NCBI GenBank assembly: GCA_027563935.2
Contig: CM050451.1
Span: 103,319,565-103,383,564 of the forward strand
Origin: Costus lasius
Taxonomy: Eukaryota > Streptophyta > Magnoliopsida > Zingiberales > Costaceae
DNA: 64,000 nt
Direction of reading: 5' to 3'
The notes under the pieces were generated by a model, which was not told the origin of the DNA, did not search any database, and was given only the letters and a program-made list of their open reading frames with translations. A program made the position numbers and the translations under genes. Positions 12,318 through 40,320 of the stretch are shown here, in pieces. The stretch's first letter is position 1. Each line of letters begins with the position of its first letter.

Positions 12318-13169
12318 TTTTAGCCCACTAGGCATGTCTATATCTATGAGCTTTTGATAAACTTTAAACTCTCCTAAGTTCTATTGCACACCAAGCCCGA
12401 TGGATGACAATAGTCCCTCATCACTCGGAGTTGTGGACAACTCAGGAGTGCCTATGTTATTGAGGTTAACACAGGCTTGCTCTATGAAGTACAGAGTGTG
12501 TGTAGTGCCAATGGTGCGATGCCGCATGGAGCACCGGGGTGTGGTGTCAATGCTTATGCATGCAGGCTTGCCCCATAAACTTTGAGTGAAGTGTTGTGCA
12601 ATTCCTTGCGTGTGTGCAGGGTTAGTGCGTGGACGTGATCTCCATCGTCCCTCGTATTGTAGTGTGGTGTGAACGCTCAAGCAAAGTATGCTAGTGGGGG
12701 CATGCATGGGTCACGGGCATTGCGGGCTTGTTCCCCTATTTGATACTTGTTGGGGTACGGTGTTGCTTGACTTGGATGGAGCGCCTGCACTAGGCTTGCT
12801 TCGATCTAGCTTGTGTGTGCTAAAGAAGAAAGGCGAGTCGATAGGCGTGGTGAAAATGGTAGGAACTCCAAGTCATCTGGTGACTTGGATAAGCCAAAGT
12901 TCTTAATTCAAGTAGAACCTGGAAGTATCTCAAAGGAAATCAACACCTAAGATGGTGCATGCATAGGCAGCATGAGTTGGCCTTCCAACTCTGTAGCGAG
13001 GTGGAGGGCAAAAACGAGGCACTCATTGCCTAAGTGAAGCAACAATAGCAAGATCCCTTGTCAATTGCTAGTGACGAGAACTTGGATGACTCTCTGGTGA
13101 CAAGTGCTCTTAGTGATTTGGTGGACATTAAAAGAGAGGGGGTCGAGCACCTTGTGGTAATGTGAGGAA
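12318..13169. other. Unassigned intergenic DNA
   Basis: Short open frames without recognisable domains. The composition differs from the AT-rich flanks and may be old retroelement sequence, but no diagnostic motif is visible. Confidence 0.3.
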
Positions 13170-14032
13170 GGCTGTGTTTGGGATTGTAGGTAAAGCAGCT
13201 AGTCACGTGGGGCGTTGGTCAACAAAATAGATTTCGTTTGGCGCCGAGGGGGCTTGGCGTCTGCTTATTCATGTTGACCAACATTGATTGGGTGTTTTTC
13301 ACCCGGCTCAGCCTGCGGCTCTCCCCTGTGGTTCGCGTGGGTGCGGAGCGGGCGACGGATGGCAGAGCCATATCGCGTGGCTCTCCCTTTCCTCCCACCT
13401 TTCCCTTTCGAAGCCGACGGCTGGAGCCCAGTTCGACAGTTCGAGTTTAAAAAAGAACTAGGAGGGTGACCAACGGGGGCGGGCGGCGGACGAGGAGGGA
13501 GGGAGGGGGGATGGGCGGCGGACGTTGAGAGGAGTGGACGCTAGGAGGGGGAGATGGGCGGCGGACATTGAGAGGAGGAGAGGAGCGGATGCTGGGTGGG
13601 AGAGATGGGTGGCGGACGTTGAGAGGAGGAGTGGAGCGGACGCTGGGAGGGGGAGATGGGCGGCGGACGTTGAGAGGAGGAGAGGAGCGGATGCTGGGAG
13701 GGAGAGATGGGTGGCAGATGTTGAGAGGAGGAGCGGAGCACCGCTGGGAGGGGGAGATGGGTAGCGGACGTTGAGAGGAGGAGCGGATGCAGGGATTGTA
13801 GTGTTCGAGAGAGAGGGAGGGAGGGGGAGGCGGCAGATGTTGAGGAGGAGCGGATGCTGGGAGGGGAACCGAGCGAGAGGAGAGAGGAGAAAAATAATAT
13901 TTATTTAATCATTTACTTAATTATATTATATTTTTTCCTGTAGCACTTTTACAACCTACTGCTTTTAATCTTACAACATAGTACTTTTCCAACCTAAAAT
14001 GCAGCACCTACACTACAATCCCAAACGTAGCC
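13170..14032. mobile_element. Inverted-repeat element containing a minisatellite (Harbinger-like ends)
   Basis: The left end GGCTGTGTTTGGGATTGTAG is mirrored by the right end, which reads GGCTACGTTTGGGATTGTAG on the other strand: 18 of 20 identical. GAA occurs on both outer sides, a possible 3-bp duplication, though TTA or TAA would be usual for Tourist/Harbinger elements. The interior holds a 50-bp G/A-rich minisatellite followed by AT-rich sequence. No transposase is encoded. Confidence 0.62.
13500..13870 (+). repeat. G/A-rich minisatellite, about 50-bp unit
   Basis: Five to six diverged copies of a unit containing GCGGACGTTGAGAGGAGGAG, a GGAGCGGATGCTGGGAGG block and GGGGAGATGGG. Variants differ by point changes and small deletions. 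Repetitive translations on both strands are artefacts of this repeat. Confidence 0.9.
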
Positions 14033-15694
14033 GAAGTCTTCCTCACTAGTGTTGGCTGCCAGATGCAGGAGAGGGGCAATCTTCTTTGGCTCTGGTTCTA
14101 TGCACGAAGAACTTCCATCATGTCCTTTAGTGCTCCTCTTGGCTACACTTGGATTCAGCTCCTCTTGGCAACATCCTTTCTCAGAAGGTCTGTGAGAGGT
14201 GCTACAATCCTGGAGTAGCCCTCTATGAAACGCCTATAAAAGTTAGCGAGTCCCAAAAAGGACCTCAGAGTGCTAACTGATGAAGGGGCTGGCCAATCCC
14301 TGATAGCCGCCACCTTCCCCATGTCCATCCGGACCTGTCCTGATCCAACAATGTGTCCCAAAAATTCCACCTCAGCTTGGGCAAAATTGCACTTCTCCAG
14401 CTTAAGATACAGCTGGATCTCTCTCAAAACTGTCAAGACCTGCCTCAAGTGCTCTCTGTGTTCCTCCATGCTACCAGAATAAATCACAATATCATCTAGA
14501 TAAACAACAACAAACTTATCCAGAAATAGATGAAGAATGTTATTCATCAAATTACAGAAAGTGGCTGGTGCATTGGTCAGCCCAAATGGCATGACCAGGA
14601 ACTCATAAGATCCATATCGTGTGACACAAGCAGTCTTGGGCTCATCCCCCTCTACAATCCTCACATGCCAATACCCAGATCGAAGGTCCAGCTTATTGAA
14701 GACCTTGGCATGTACAAGGCGATCAATAAGATCCTGAATTAGTGGAATAGGATAAGAGTTTTTCACTGTGACTTTATTCAAAGCACGGTAATCAACACAC
14801 ATCCTCATGCTTCCATCCTTCTTCTTCTGGAATAGGACTGGTGCTCCGTATAGATCAAAGTTGTCTCCTCAGCTCAGGTAGCTCAGAAGGAGGCATCCTA
14901 TAGGGTGGCTGTGCAGGTGGAACTGCTCCTGGAATCAGCTCAATAGCATGATCGATGTCCCTCCTAGGTGGTAACACCTTGGGCATCTCAGGTGGTACTA
15001 CATCAGAAAACTCTTGTAACAGGCCCCCAATAGGTGCTGGCAACTGCTGAATCCTCTCATCTAAAGTCATCTTCGCCGCCCCCAATCTCACCTCAACCTC
15101 CTATTGGCTCCTACTAGAACTAGGAAGGGTGGCCGGTCCTCCCCTATGTCCCCTCGGCTGCACAGATGCTGAACTGATTTGGGGAAGATCCTCCACTACT
15201 CTAACATGTGCCAGATAAGTGGTCTCTCCACGCCGAAGACCCTTTGCAATGACTGAAGCTGCAATAACTTCTTTGCCTTTATTGTTTTTCTCAACCTTAG
15301 CCCCAGTGTGGCAAGGGAGAAAAATCCATCCCTATGATTACATCAAAGTCATCCAGGGCTGTCACTATAGCATGTACCCGCCCTGACCAAGATCCCAACC
15401 GTACAGACACGTCATATGAAACTCCAGATGCCTTCATAGGATTTGCATTTACTGCCTTGACACTAGTTGTACACTGCATTGTCTTCAATTTCAATTGATC
15501 TTTCACCCTATCAGAAACAAATAGGTGAATAGCTCCCATGTCAACTATGGCTGCGATCTGAACATCATTCAGGATAATATCAACATACATCAAAGGACAA
15601 TATGTAAGTGGTCACTCCCTTCCTCTGAAGCTCAAGGAAGGCCCACTCTTGCAAACCGCCAATAAAGGTGTGAAATCTCTCTTCTTCGCCCATG
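14033..15694 (-). pseudogene. Ty3/gypsy retrotransposon pol remnant (protease and reverse transcriptase)
   Basis: On the minus strand, from high to low coordinates, three open blocks occur in the order expected for gypsy pol. A retropepsin-like segment (15593-15297) has VDMGAIHLFVSD where the active site is normally D-T/S-G, so the catalytic triad is changed. A linker (15091-14855) carries LLQEFSDVVPPEMPKVLPP. A reverse transcriptase segment (14808-14155) has [25 protein letters not shown] and the catalytic YLDD box. The blocks are separated by frame breaks, and I see no LTR, RNase H or integrase with intact motifs. It is an old, inactive fragment. Confidence 0.9.
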
Positions 15695-15844
15695 TTGGGC
15701 ACCTCCAACAACAAGGAGGCACGCTTTGAAGATAAACTCTACCCCTCATATTTGTGTGTTACATCTACCATGTGTAGTGGTAGATATTCCGTCTGCAGCG
15801 GGATTCGACCTCTGGATATGACCCTCACGAGTCATGACCCTCTA

Positions 15845-15979
15845 ACCCGAATCCCGTTCCGATTCATGGGCTATCATGCCCCCGGAAATATTCCGTCTGC
15901 AGCGGGATTCGACCTCTGGACATTTCTAACCATTAAGCTTGGGGGCATGATGGCCCATGAATCGGAACGGGATTCGGGT
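15845..15979. repeat. 39-bp near-perfect inverted repeat (stem-loop)
   Basis: The arm at 15845-15883, starting ACCCGAATCCCGTTCC, is complementary to 15941-15979, ending GGAACGGGATTCGGGT, with about one mismatch. The 57-bp loop repeats CCGTCTGCAGCGGGATTCGA, which also occurs just left of the stem near 15790. This is possibly the remnant of LTR ends or a fold-back element. Confidence 0.85.
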
Positions 15980-18017
15980 TTGTAAACCTTGGGTTGAGGC
16001 CCAAACCTCTGGGCCTAGCTTGTTACGGGTTTTGACCTAACATGCCATTGTATTTCGACTAGGCTGGTTCTTCTCTTTGTGCGCACTTATGTCTATGATG
16101 CTTATGTTATCTTGATAGGTTGTGATTGTGTTGACATGTGTGCTAGCACTATCGAAGGTGTCCATGAACCATTGGATTTGTGTGTGTGCTTGCTTGCACA
16201 TCGATGCTCTCAAAGGCGTTCGAGCATAAACACTTCTACTTGTGTGTGCCAATGCCTCATGACTTGGCTTATTTGTAGCGTGAGGAGTACGAGATATCTG
16301 GGGTTACTACACTTGTGAGTGCTAAGTGCTTGGCAAGTCTTCTACATTTACAAGAGGTTCAATTTTGTGGGAGTGTTCAGTTTGCTTCCACATACAACAA
16401 AGTAGGATTGTGGGCTTTGCGTAAAAGAAAAATTATTTGTAACAATAGTCATGGTGAAGAATGAAATAGTAAATATAATAAGCAAAAATGTCATACAATA
16501 AGGTAGAGTGAAAAGGGTAACCTAGTATCCTAATAGAGAAATAAAATTATTTTTATACCAAGCTGGTATTACATGAGTAGCTTGGTGAGCTATGTTATCG
16601 AGGAGTGGATTACTAAGGATAATGCACACGAATTCTATTTGAGAAATAAGAAGTCTAAATAAACAATACTATTTCAAAATATAATTCAAGAATATAAATA
16701 CCTTCAAGGGAGAATATTCCTTTGTAACAACGAATAAACATAAGTACATTGTCTCTTCAAAAAATCATATATTTATTGTAACTAAAGTTGGGCTAAAAAA
16801 CCTATTCCCCAAAAGAGAAAAATATTTTTTTTAAAAGCTCATAGATTATCCCTTTTAAATGCTTATCAATATTGCAAAATTTAAGTTATTTTAGAATTTT
16901 TGGAGTCTACATAAAGATTATTAAGTACCTCATAAATTAGAAAGATCAAGACCACATAATTTATTAATCCTATTAGAGAAGGAAATTTAGGAGTGCCTAA
17001 ACTTTAAGCTTAATATGATTAGGTAAGGCGGCTACCCAAAAAGAAAATCTTATGTAACCATCATAAATGGAGACATGCTTGCTTCTTAGGTTTATTCTCC
17101 CAAGCTAGATCATATAAATAATTGTTAGGTGGTATACTTACACTAATACAAACATATGAACCAAACCCTTGCCGTTCCAAACCAGCTCAATTAGGTTTGT
17201 TTAATTATTATTTATTAGAAAGTTATTAAACTCGAAGCAAATGTTTTATTCCCGAATAAATAAATTAAGTTGACACCATCTCGTCTATATAATTTTATAC
17301 ACCAAATATTTTAATCTATTCTCTTTTTCTTTTTTATAATTAGTTTTATTTTTTCAATAATTTTTAAATTTTTATTATATATTTTATATATACATAAATA
17401 TAATTGACGATGTTAAAGAGGGCATATGGACCTTTCAGAAATAGTTAAGTAAATAAGGTCTTTTCCCTCTCACGAGTATCTCGTGATTAGAAAACCCAGT
17501 GGGGCCCGCCGTGGAGCCCGCAGTCGTCCAATTCACGGTCGCTGGTGGACACATGAGCAAGTAATAAAACCGACGCACATAGCTGTCGCCCCCGTGAGGC
17601 CGTGAGATAAACGGCGCAACAAACAATTCCTTTTTCCCTTTTCTATGCAAAATTTCAGATTGCCCCTTTGTAATGGCCGAACTGAGACGTGGAAAGAAGT
17701 AAAGGGTTTATGTGAAAAGTTTCCGTGGCTTATTTCCAAAATAACGCCGGAGTCTGAGTTGGTCAGCACTCCGGAACACTAGTTCTTCTCCTTCCCGACT
17801 CTTCCTTCCATGGCTTCCAATAAATGACACCACACCGAATCAATCACAGATCTATTTGTCTATTCTTCATCTTCACCTCCTTCAGATCCCTCCCTTTCTT
17901 TACTTCTACTTCGCCGACACGATCGTCCTCCGAATCCTTCAAGGAAGGCTTTTTTTTAAAAAAAAAAAACTGATAAAATAATCGTTTCAGCATTGATGTG
18001 AGATCATCTCTCGTTCG
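15980..18017. other. Intergenic DNA upstream of the CDPK gene
   Basis: Mostly AT-rich with no recognised gene. A pyrimidine-rich leader with CT-rich stretches precedes the CDPK start from about 17780. This part probably holds the promoter and 5' UTR, but I could not fix a TATA box. Confidence 0.4.
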
Positions 18018-33942
<15,925 letters not shown>

Positions 33943-35231
33943 GAATTCATCTTGTACAGATTCTGTTCAAATTTCAGAAAGAAAAATAAAATTAATATCT
34001 TTTTCGGCCTGCCTTGATGTTATTTCTTAGGATGTGACAATTGTAATGATCCTTGGTATATAGAAATGCAATATTCAAATTGGGTTCTGATATTCGCTGA
34101 TACTTTTTTTTTTAACATAAAGCTGGTTTCATATGCTCGGAACTTTTATGACTTCAAATATTCTCTAATCACACGGATCTACAAATTGAAAGTGCAAAGC
34201 TATGCAGCTATGCTGTCTGATTATCGAGAACAGGTTGTATTTCATTTTTTCTGACCAAAATTTCTTTTTCGTGTGCACTATGTTATTTCTGAATGATTTA
34301 TTCTTTTCTGGATGGTACCTTGTTTCTTTATTCACCTTAACATTTACCATCTACCAACGGGAACAATTGTAGACTCCACTGACAAATGTCCAGGTTGATG
34401 AATTTGGTTCATCCTCGTTGTTTTGTTCCGTGGACATGTGTTTCCAAACCCCAACAGTGTTGGCCAGAGAAAAGTGGTTTTTTATCTGATGGAAAACTCG
34501 GAGATCAAATTACTGGGACCAATGTTATTTCGCAAAGGACAACATGGTCCAGTATGTGTGATCGGACCAGACCACCCAACCCAACATTATGGTTGCCCAC
34601 CAGTACCCGACCAGCATTACAGTTTTGCATCCCCACAACAAAACAAACAAAAATAGAAACTTGACTCTTTCTTCCTGAATCACATTGCCTGCTCCAACTT
34701 TTCCAGAACATGTGCTGCAACTCTTAAGGTAAATATGTTTTCAATATCAACTGCTAGTAGCATTTTGCCATAGACTATTAATTAATGAAATTAACAGAAT
34801 CAAATCCAAATAATACATCAAAACTATCAACTACTGTCCTTCTCAAGTGAATTCAACATTCATTATCTTGAGAAATTGAGCAGAACCCACACACAGTGAC
34901 ACATAATAGGTTTTTCATTGTTATCTTTCCAACAAAATTTGTCAGCAATTTATTGACCGTGGCAGATAGTAGGGGAGTAAATTTATGATCTTTAATCTTT
35001 CTTTGTCTCCCTCGACACTTTCTTTTTGTTCTCAAATGGAGGTTGGCAGCGCGCCAATTATCTTTTTAAAGCAACGCACTGACGCAGTAACTTGAGTAAG
35101 GACCACGTCGGGTTCCATCTTCATTGGCAACTTCCCAAGGACAATTCAACAATCCTGTCTCCTCTTTCAATTCCCATTCCATCTCCACGAACCGAATTAC
35201 TCTCCTTTTTGATCCAAACTCCAGCACGTTA
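33943..35231. other. CDPK 3' UTR and spacer to PMI1
   Basis: AATAAA occurs near 33985 and is a plausible poly(A) signal for CDPK. The rest is AT-rich spacer that should contain the PMI1 promoter. No other gene is seen. Confidence 0.45.
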
Positions 35232-37059
35232 ATGGCAGCGCGGTCGGGAGAGGCATACAATTCCGACATGGGAATTCTCCGAGAGCTTTATCACCTGAAT
35301 AGATGCCTAGATGATGCCCAAGCGTCCCGCCGTGCTCTGCTCGTCGACGAAGCTGCTCGATCGGATCACCGCAGTCGGTCGTCCCGCCACCTGTTCCTGT
35401 TTTTGTCTCCTTGGCGCTTTCATAAGAGATCCCAGCAAGAACCCGAGGGAGATGATAGCAATGGCGGCGGCGGCGGCGGCCACCACGCTTTTGTGCAGAG
35501 CCGGCACCAGTTGGAGCATGAGCACGGGGAGTGGCGCAGGGGGTTATGGAGCTGGAAGCCAATGCGTGCTTTGGCTCACATCGGTATGCATCGCCTGACG
35601 TGCTTCTTCTCCGTCGAGGTTGTCATGATCCGCCATCTGCCACCGTGGGCGAACGGGCTTCGCCTATCTGTGGCCGTCCGCAAGAAGGAGACCAAGGAAG
35701 TGGCTGCGCAAACGATGCCCTCCCGAGTGATGCAAGGGTCGGCCGAGTTTGAAGAGACTTTGCTCGTCCGCTGCCATGTCTACTGCAGAGGCGGTGGCGC
35801 CGGTACGTGGAAGCCACTCAGGTTGGAGCCTCGCCCATTCTTGATCACAGCTGTTGCGGTTGATGCTCCTAATCTTGATTTGGGGAAGAACGCGGTTGAT
35901 TTGAGCTTGCTGGTCCAAGAATCCATTAATCAGAAGAGCTTGGAGGGGCAGAGAATTCAGCAGTGGCATATGGCCTTGCAACTCTCAGGTAAGGCTGAAA
36001 GAGGAGAGTTAGTCCTCAAGATTGCTTCACTCAAGATCACGGATGGAGGCATTGGGATTTGCAGTTACAGAAAGGAATTAAAACCAGAAGAGATGGCTGA
36101 TTCCATCTCATTCATCTCAAGGAAGCTATCGAAGTCCTCTTTCAGCATTACAAGCCCAAGAATAATGGCAGATCAACCATCTTCAACACAATCAAAGTGG
36201 TCTAATCGTCACTCTAGGGACACGGAGGGAAGTGAAAGGTTGGGTCTTAATCTGCCTGTGCTTAATCCTTGCGTCTCTACAGCAACGCTAAACCTTCAAT
36301 TTGAAGATTTTGACCTTCCGGAGTATGAAGTGGTTGATAAAGGAATCGAGATTCAAGATGAAAGAGAAGACGGAGTGGACGTAAAGGAGGACGTAAAGGA
36401 GCTTGAACTAATTTCTCAAAACGTTACGGCTCCGGAGCCGATGATGATCGAGGACGCTGACTTCGATCTACTACCAGGGTCAACTCAAGCTCATGAAGTG
36501 CAGAATTTGGACGCAGAGGAAGAAACAGTGACAAGAGAGTTCCTACAAATGCTTGAACTTGAAGAAAGCCAAGAGAGCGAGGACGGTGCCATGGACTTTC
36601 TCAGTTCGTTGAATTTGGGAGAAGAATGGGGTGACAACGAGGAGGAGGATGAACATGTTCTCCTTCCTGATCTAGGAAAGAGCTTAGGCTCGGTCATCCA
36701 GACAAGAGACGGTGGCTACTTAGCATCCATGAATCCTTTCAACGCACTAGTGGCAAAGCAGCCTCCAAAAATAGCCTTGCAAATTTCCAGAGAGCTGATC
36801 CTCGACGACATGGAAGGCGGGCGTGAATTGTTTCGCAGGCTGGCCGCAATAGGGCCAGAAGAATTGAGTGCCAAACTCTTCTCCTTAACATCTATGGACG
36901 AATTGGTGGGGAAAACGGCAGAGCAGATCGCATTCGAGGGAATTGCGTCCGCTATAACAAGCGGCAGGAACAAGGAAGGAGCGAGCTCCTGTGCTGCCAA
37001 GTCGATTGCGGCGGTAAAGAAGATGGCGGCAATGTGCAAGGGAAGAAGAGACAGAATGA

Positions 37060-38584
37060 TGGGGATTCGAATCCAATCCCACGATCCAAGCGAACGAGAA
37101 GCCGCTATTAATGACACTTATGCTAATAACATTGATGGCGCAAGTACAATTGATGGAGCTTCGAATCCGATCCAAGCGAACGAGAAGTCGTCATTAATGA
37201 CACTTATCCTGATAACATTGATGGCGCAAGTATAATTGATGGGGATACGAACCTAGCACGATTTCAGGAATAAGCAGCATTAATCTTGCACATTTTACGA
37301 GGATAACTACCATTATGAACACAAGTAACGATGAGGTTTACCCGTCTTTCCATGGTTTGTTGACATTATGATGTATTAGAATATTTTATTTTGTTATTAG
37401 ACGATCCGATTTGAGACATGTGTTACAATCTGATCCGTCTAACTAGCTTTAAATAGGTCTCTATGCTATTGTAATAGGAAAAAAAACTCCAATTGAATGA
37501 AATCAAAGTTATGTTGTTCTAAGTATGGTTCTTCTCTTCTTTCTATTCTCTCCACCTCTTCTGCATTCTTTTCCTTTCCCACAAACGCTGAATTCTCTTT
37601 CTCCAACATCTTCACCCTCGCCTAAACCCCTCGCATCGGCTTCTTCTCCTTCTATCATCATCATCAGTCCGGCACTGTCGCCCTCCCCACTTCCCCGTGC
37701 TTCACCCGTTCCAACATCTTCTTGTCGGCTCGCCTCCTCCAATCTTCGCCTGTCACCATTGCCTTCCCCATATTCCATTAGATCGCCTCCCTCGTCAACG
37801 CACTTCTCCTCCTCGCTCTTGCGCCTCTGCCAGCCTGCCCCGCTGCCTTCCGCCAACTAATCCCGATGCCTCCTTCGCCCACCGTGTCGTCCCCATCTCC
37901 GCCAGAAAGGAGAACCGGCGAAGTTCTCCGCTCGCCTGCGCGCCCCATTACCTCTCCGTTTTCCCCGTCACGTCTCCGCCATCTCCAAGCACGAGAATGA
38001 CCCACGCGTGCTTCTCCCATCACCTGAACCCCGTCGCTCCGGCTCCTTCGCCCTCACCAGATCGGAGCCGGCTCATCGCTTCGCATGCCCGACGCCACAA
38101 CCTCCTCGCCCTCTCCTCCGTTCAGGATCGTCGAGGCGGAACCCGGATCGGCCGAAGTGAATCGGCGCATCACCTTAGCTCCAACCTCGACCGACGTACT
38201 ACCGCCCTTTCCCCCATCTTCCATTAATTCGCCTCGCCCCAGAAAGGGAAAGACAAGTTTGGGCCACTTTAACAGCTCAACCCATTTCATCAAATTGCAT
38301 TTCCAGCAGTAGACGAGCAGGTGATCTGGCCCTAGAAAGCCCAGTTTCTTTGGCTTCATTCACGCAGGTGTTTTACTTATTTTACGGCTCGTATTAGACT
38401 TATATTTACGCACAACTAACAGATCCTGCCACTATATTGTTTGTGTGATTAGACATGCTTATCTCCTGTTACTTTACTATTATTGCTTAGGGAGATTTTC
38501 ATTGTTTGTGCCCGTCTCGACCCATTTAACCCCTTTTCCTTTTACCCTCCTCCATCGCATAATCTTAACATGAATATGGAGTAG
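37060..38584 (+). other. Intervening segment in PMI1, probably intron plus retroelement sequence
   Basis: It starts with two tandem copies of a unit of roughly 100 bp (CGATCCAAGCGAACGAGAAG, ACACTTATG, TGATGGCGCAAGTA) between 37060 and 37235. A stretch resembling the end of a copia-type LTR follows (near 37440-37515). CT- and Pro-codon-rich DNA without a recognised gene comes next, then an AT-rich tract ending GGAGTAG at 38584. A 5-bp GGGAT occurs at both edges, but simple excision between them would not restore the frame. Confidence 0.5.
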
Positions 38585-38911
38585 GGATGAAGAGCCATTA
38601 AGTGCGGATGAGATGGTGACATTTTCTTTGCAGAAGATGGAGGCCATGGCAGTCGAAGCACTCAAAGTGCAAGCAGAGATAACCGAGGAAGAAGATGAAG
38701 AAGTTCCTTTTGTTGCCGAAAAAGATGAGTCGAGCAACAACCACCACCCACCAGACAAGGCCATTTCAGTTGTGGATGGGTTCAAAAGCTGCAGTAGAAA
38801 CAGTAAAATTGTTGTCTTGGTAGTGATCCAGATGAGAGATCCGTCAAGGGGGTATGAAGCAGTGGGAGGTCCCATGATCGCTGCTGCTGAGGGGGTGGGA
38901 TTAGATGAGAA

Positions 38912-38961
38912 TCAAGAAGAAGAAGAAGAAGAAGAAGAAGAAGAAGAAGAAGAAGAAGAAG
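38912..38961 (+). repeat. (GAA)n microsatellite in PMI1 coding sequence
   Basis: About 15 GAA/GAG codons give a run of glutamates between the AVGGP and VHVGG motifs, where the family normally has a shorter acidic linker. Confidence 0.95.
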
Positions 38962-39038
38962 GTAGGAGGAGGTTCAGATTGATGAATGTTCATGTTGGAG
39001 GCTTTAAATTGAGATCAAAAACAAACAAGGGTGCATGG

Positions 39039-40300
39039 TGTCACGCCCCGGTCAAAACGGTCTAAAAACAGCGCTTATCTGCTTCCTAGAGCCGTCCGGC
39101 GGAACACCAGAACGTGATCGCGCTAGGGTTTCCGGACCGAATCTCGTCCCCAAATTCGAAACCCTAGTTTCCCGCTCAACTTTTTATTCCCAAATTACAA
39201 TGTCGCTCAAGAAACCCTAACCCTAATTAGGAAATCCGAAAAGAATCGAAAACCCTAAATCAAAATACCTCACTGGTCAAAATCAATTTTGACCAAACAG
39301 ATCCGTCGAATTTAATCGTCCCGCTGACGTCAGGCTGACGTCAGCGACGAAATCGAAATTCGATTTCGTCTTCTGCCGCTTCGATTTTGTTTGCTGACGT
39401 CGGTTGACGTCAGCGCTCGAAATCGATTCCTCGCCGCGCGTCGTCGCCCCGGTCAAAATCGGAAGCGGAGTCTCCTGTTCACCTTCTTCTTCGATGCGCC
39501 TGCCACCGAACGCCGCCTGCGTTCGTGGATTCGCCGGAGAAGGAAGCTGTCAGGGGGAAGAGGTCGCCGCTCCTCGCTCTTGGCTTCACTGTCCGCCGGA
39601 TCCGAGGAGAGGCGTCGCCGTGCAACCCAGAAACAAGGTGCAGCCGGGGAAGATGGAGGAGAAAGCTTTTATTCCTTCGTTAATCAAGCTACAAAACTCC
39701 TCCCTCACCTCTCGTCTCTCTTCCTCACGCCGGCGACGATCTCACTCACGCCGGTGACGATCTCACTCTCGTCGCCGTTCACAGAGCTCGCTCCTCACGC
39801 ACGCCGGTGTTGAAGGTCGACGAAGCTCTCTGATCTGGAACCTCCGATGAAGCCGCCTCTGTCTCGCTGCTACTCGCCTCCTCGATTTATAGAGGAGGCG
39901 ACGCCGCCTTTGAGCACGTCCGAGTCTTGTGCTGGCGCCGAAGCCTCCGCATGTTGCCTGGTCGCGTCATCCGCGTCCTTCGTCTGATCCGCTCGCAGTG
40001 TCCGTCCACTTCGCACGCGACGACGCCGCGCTCGAGATGTTGCCGCCGCGTCCGTCGCACGCGTTTGCCCCTTTTGGAGACGACGCCGCCTCCGCGCGTC
40101 CGTTTTCTCCGCTCGATGGAGTCGTCCGCAGCTCGCCGTGTCGAGCTCTGCGGAGAAGATGAGACTTCGTCCGAGTCTCGCGTGACGACGTCGTTGGGCC
40201 GCGCGACTCTCCGTGTGAGTTTTCTGGGTTTGGACGGCTTGGATCAGGCCCACCGGGCTTCCCTCTCTTCTGGGCTGAACCGGGAGCCCAGGGCCTAACA
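39039..40300 (+). mobile_element. Solo LTR, family B, inserted in PMI1
   Basis: The segment begins TGTCACGCCCCGG and ends GGGCCTAACA. It is flanked by perfect 5-bp CATGG duplications (39034-39038 and 40301-40305). At 1262 bp with TG...CA ends and no internal coding region, it is a solo LTR. Long GC-rich open frames inside it show no domain. Confidence 0.88.
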
Positions 40301-40320
40301 CATGGGATGGGGAGGCACAG

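Noticed and set aside
13525..13774. Repetitive 66-79-codon proteins
   Set aside because: Translation of the 50-bp minisatellite in multiple frames and both strands.
37525..38359. Pro/Ser-rich 111-176-codon frames
   Set aside because: Low-complexity, no domain, and located in the segment that interrupts PMI1.
39391..40301. Several 120-147-codon frames on both strands
   Set aside because: They lie inside the solo LTR bounded by CATGG duplications; high GC without motifs.
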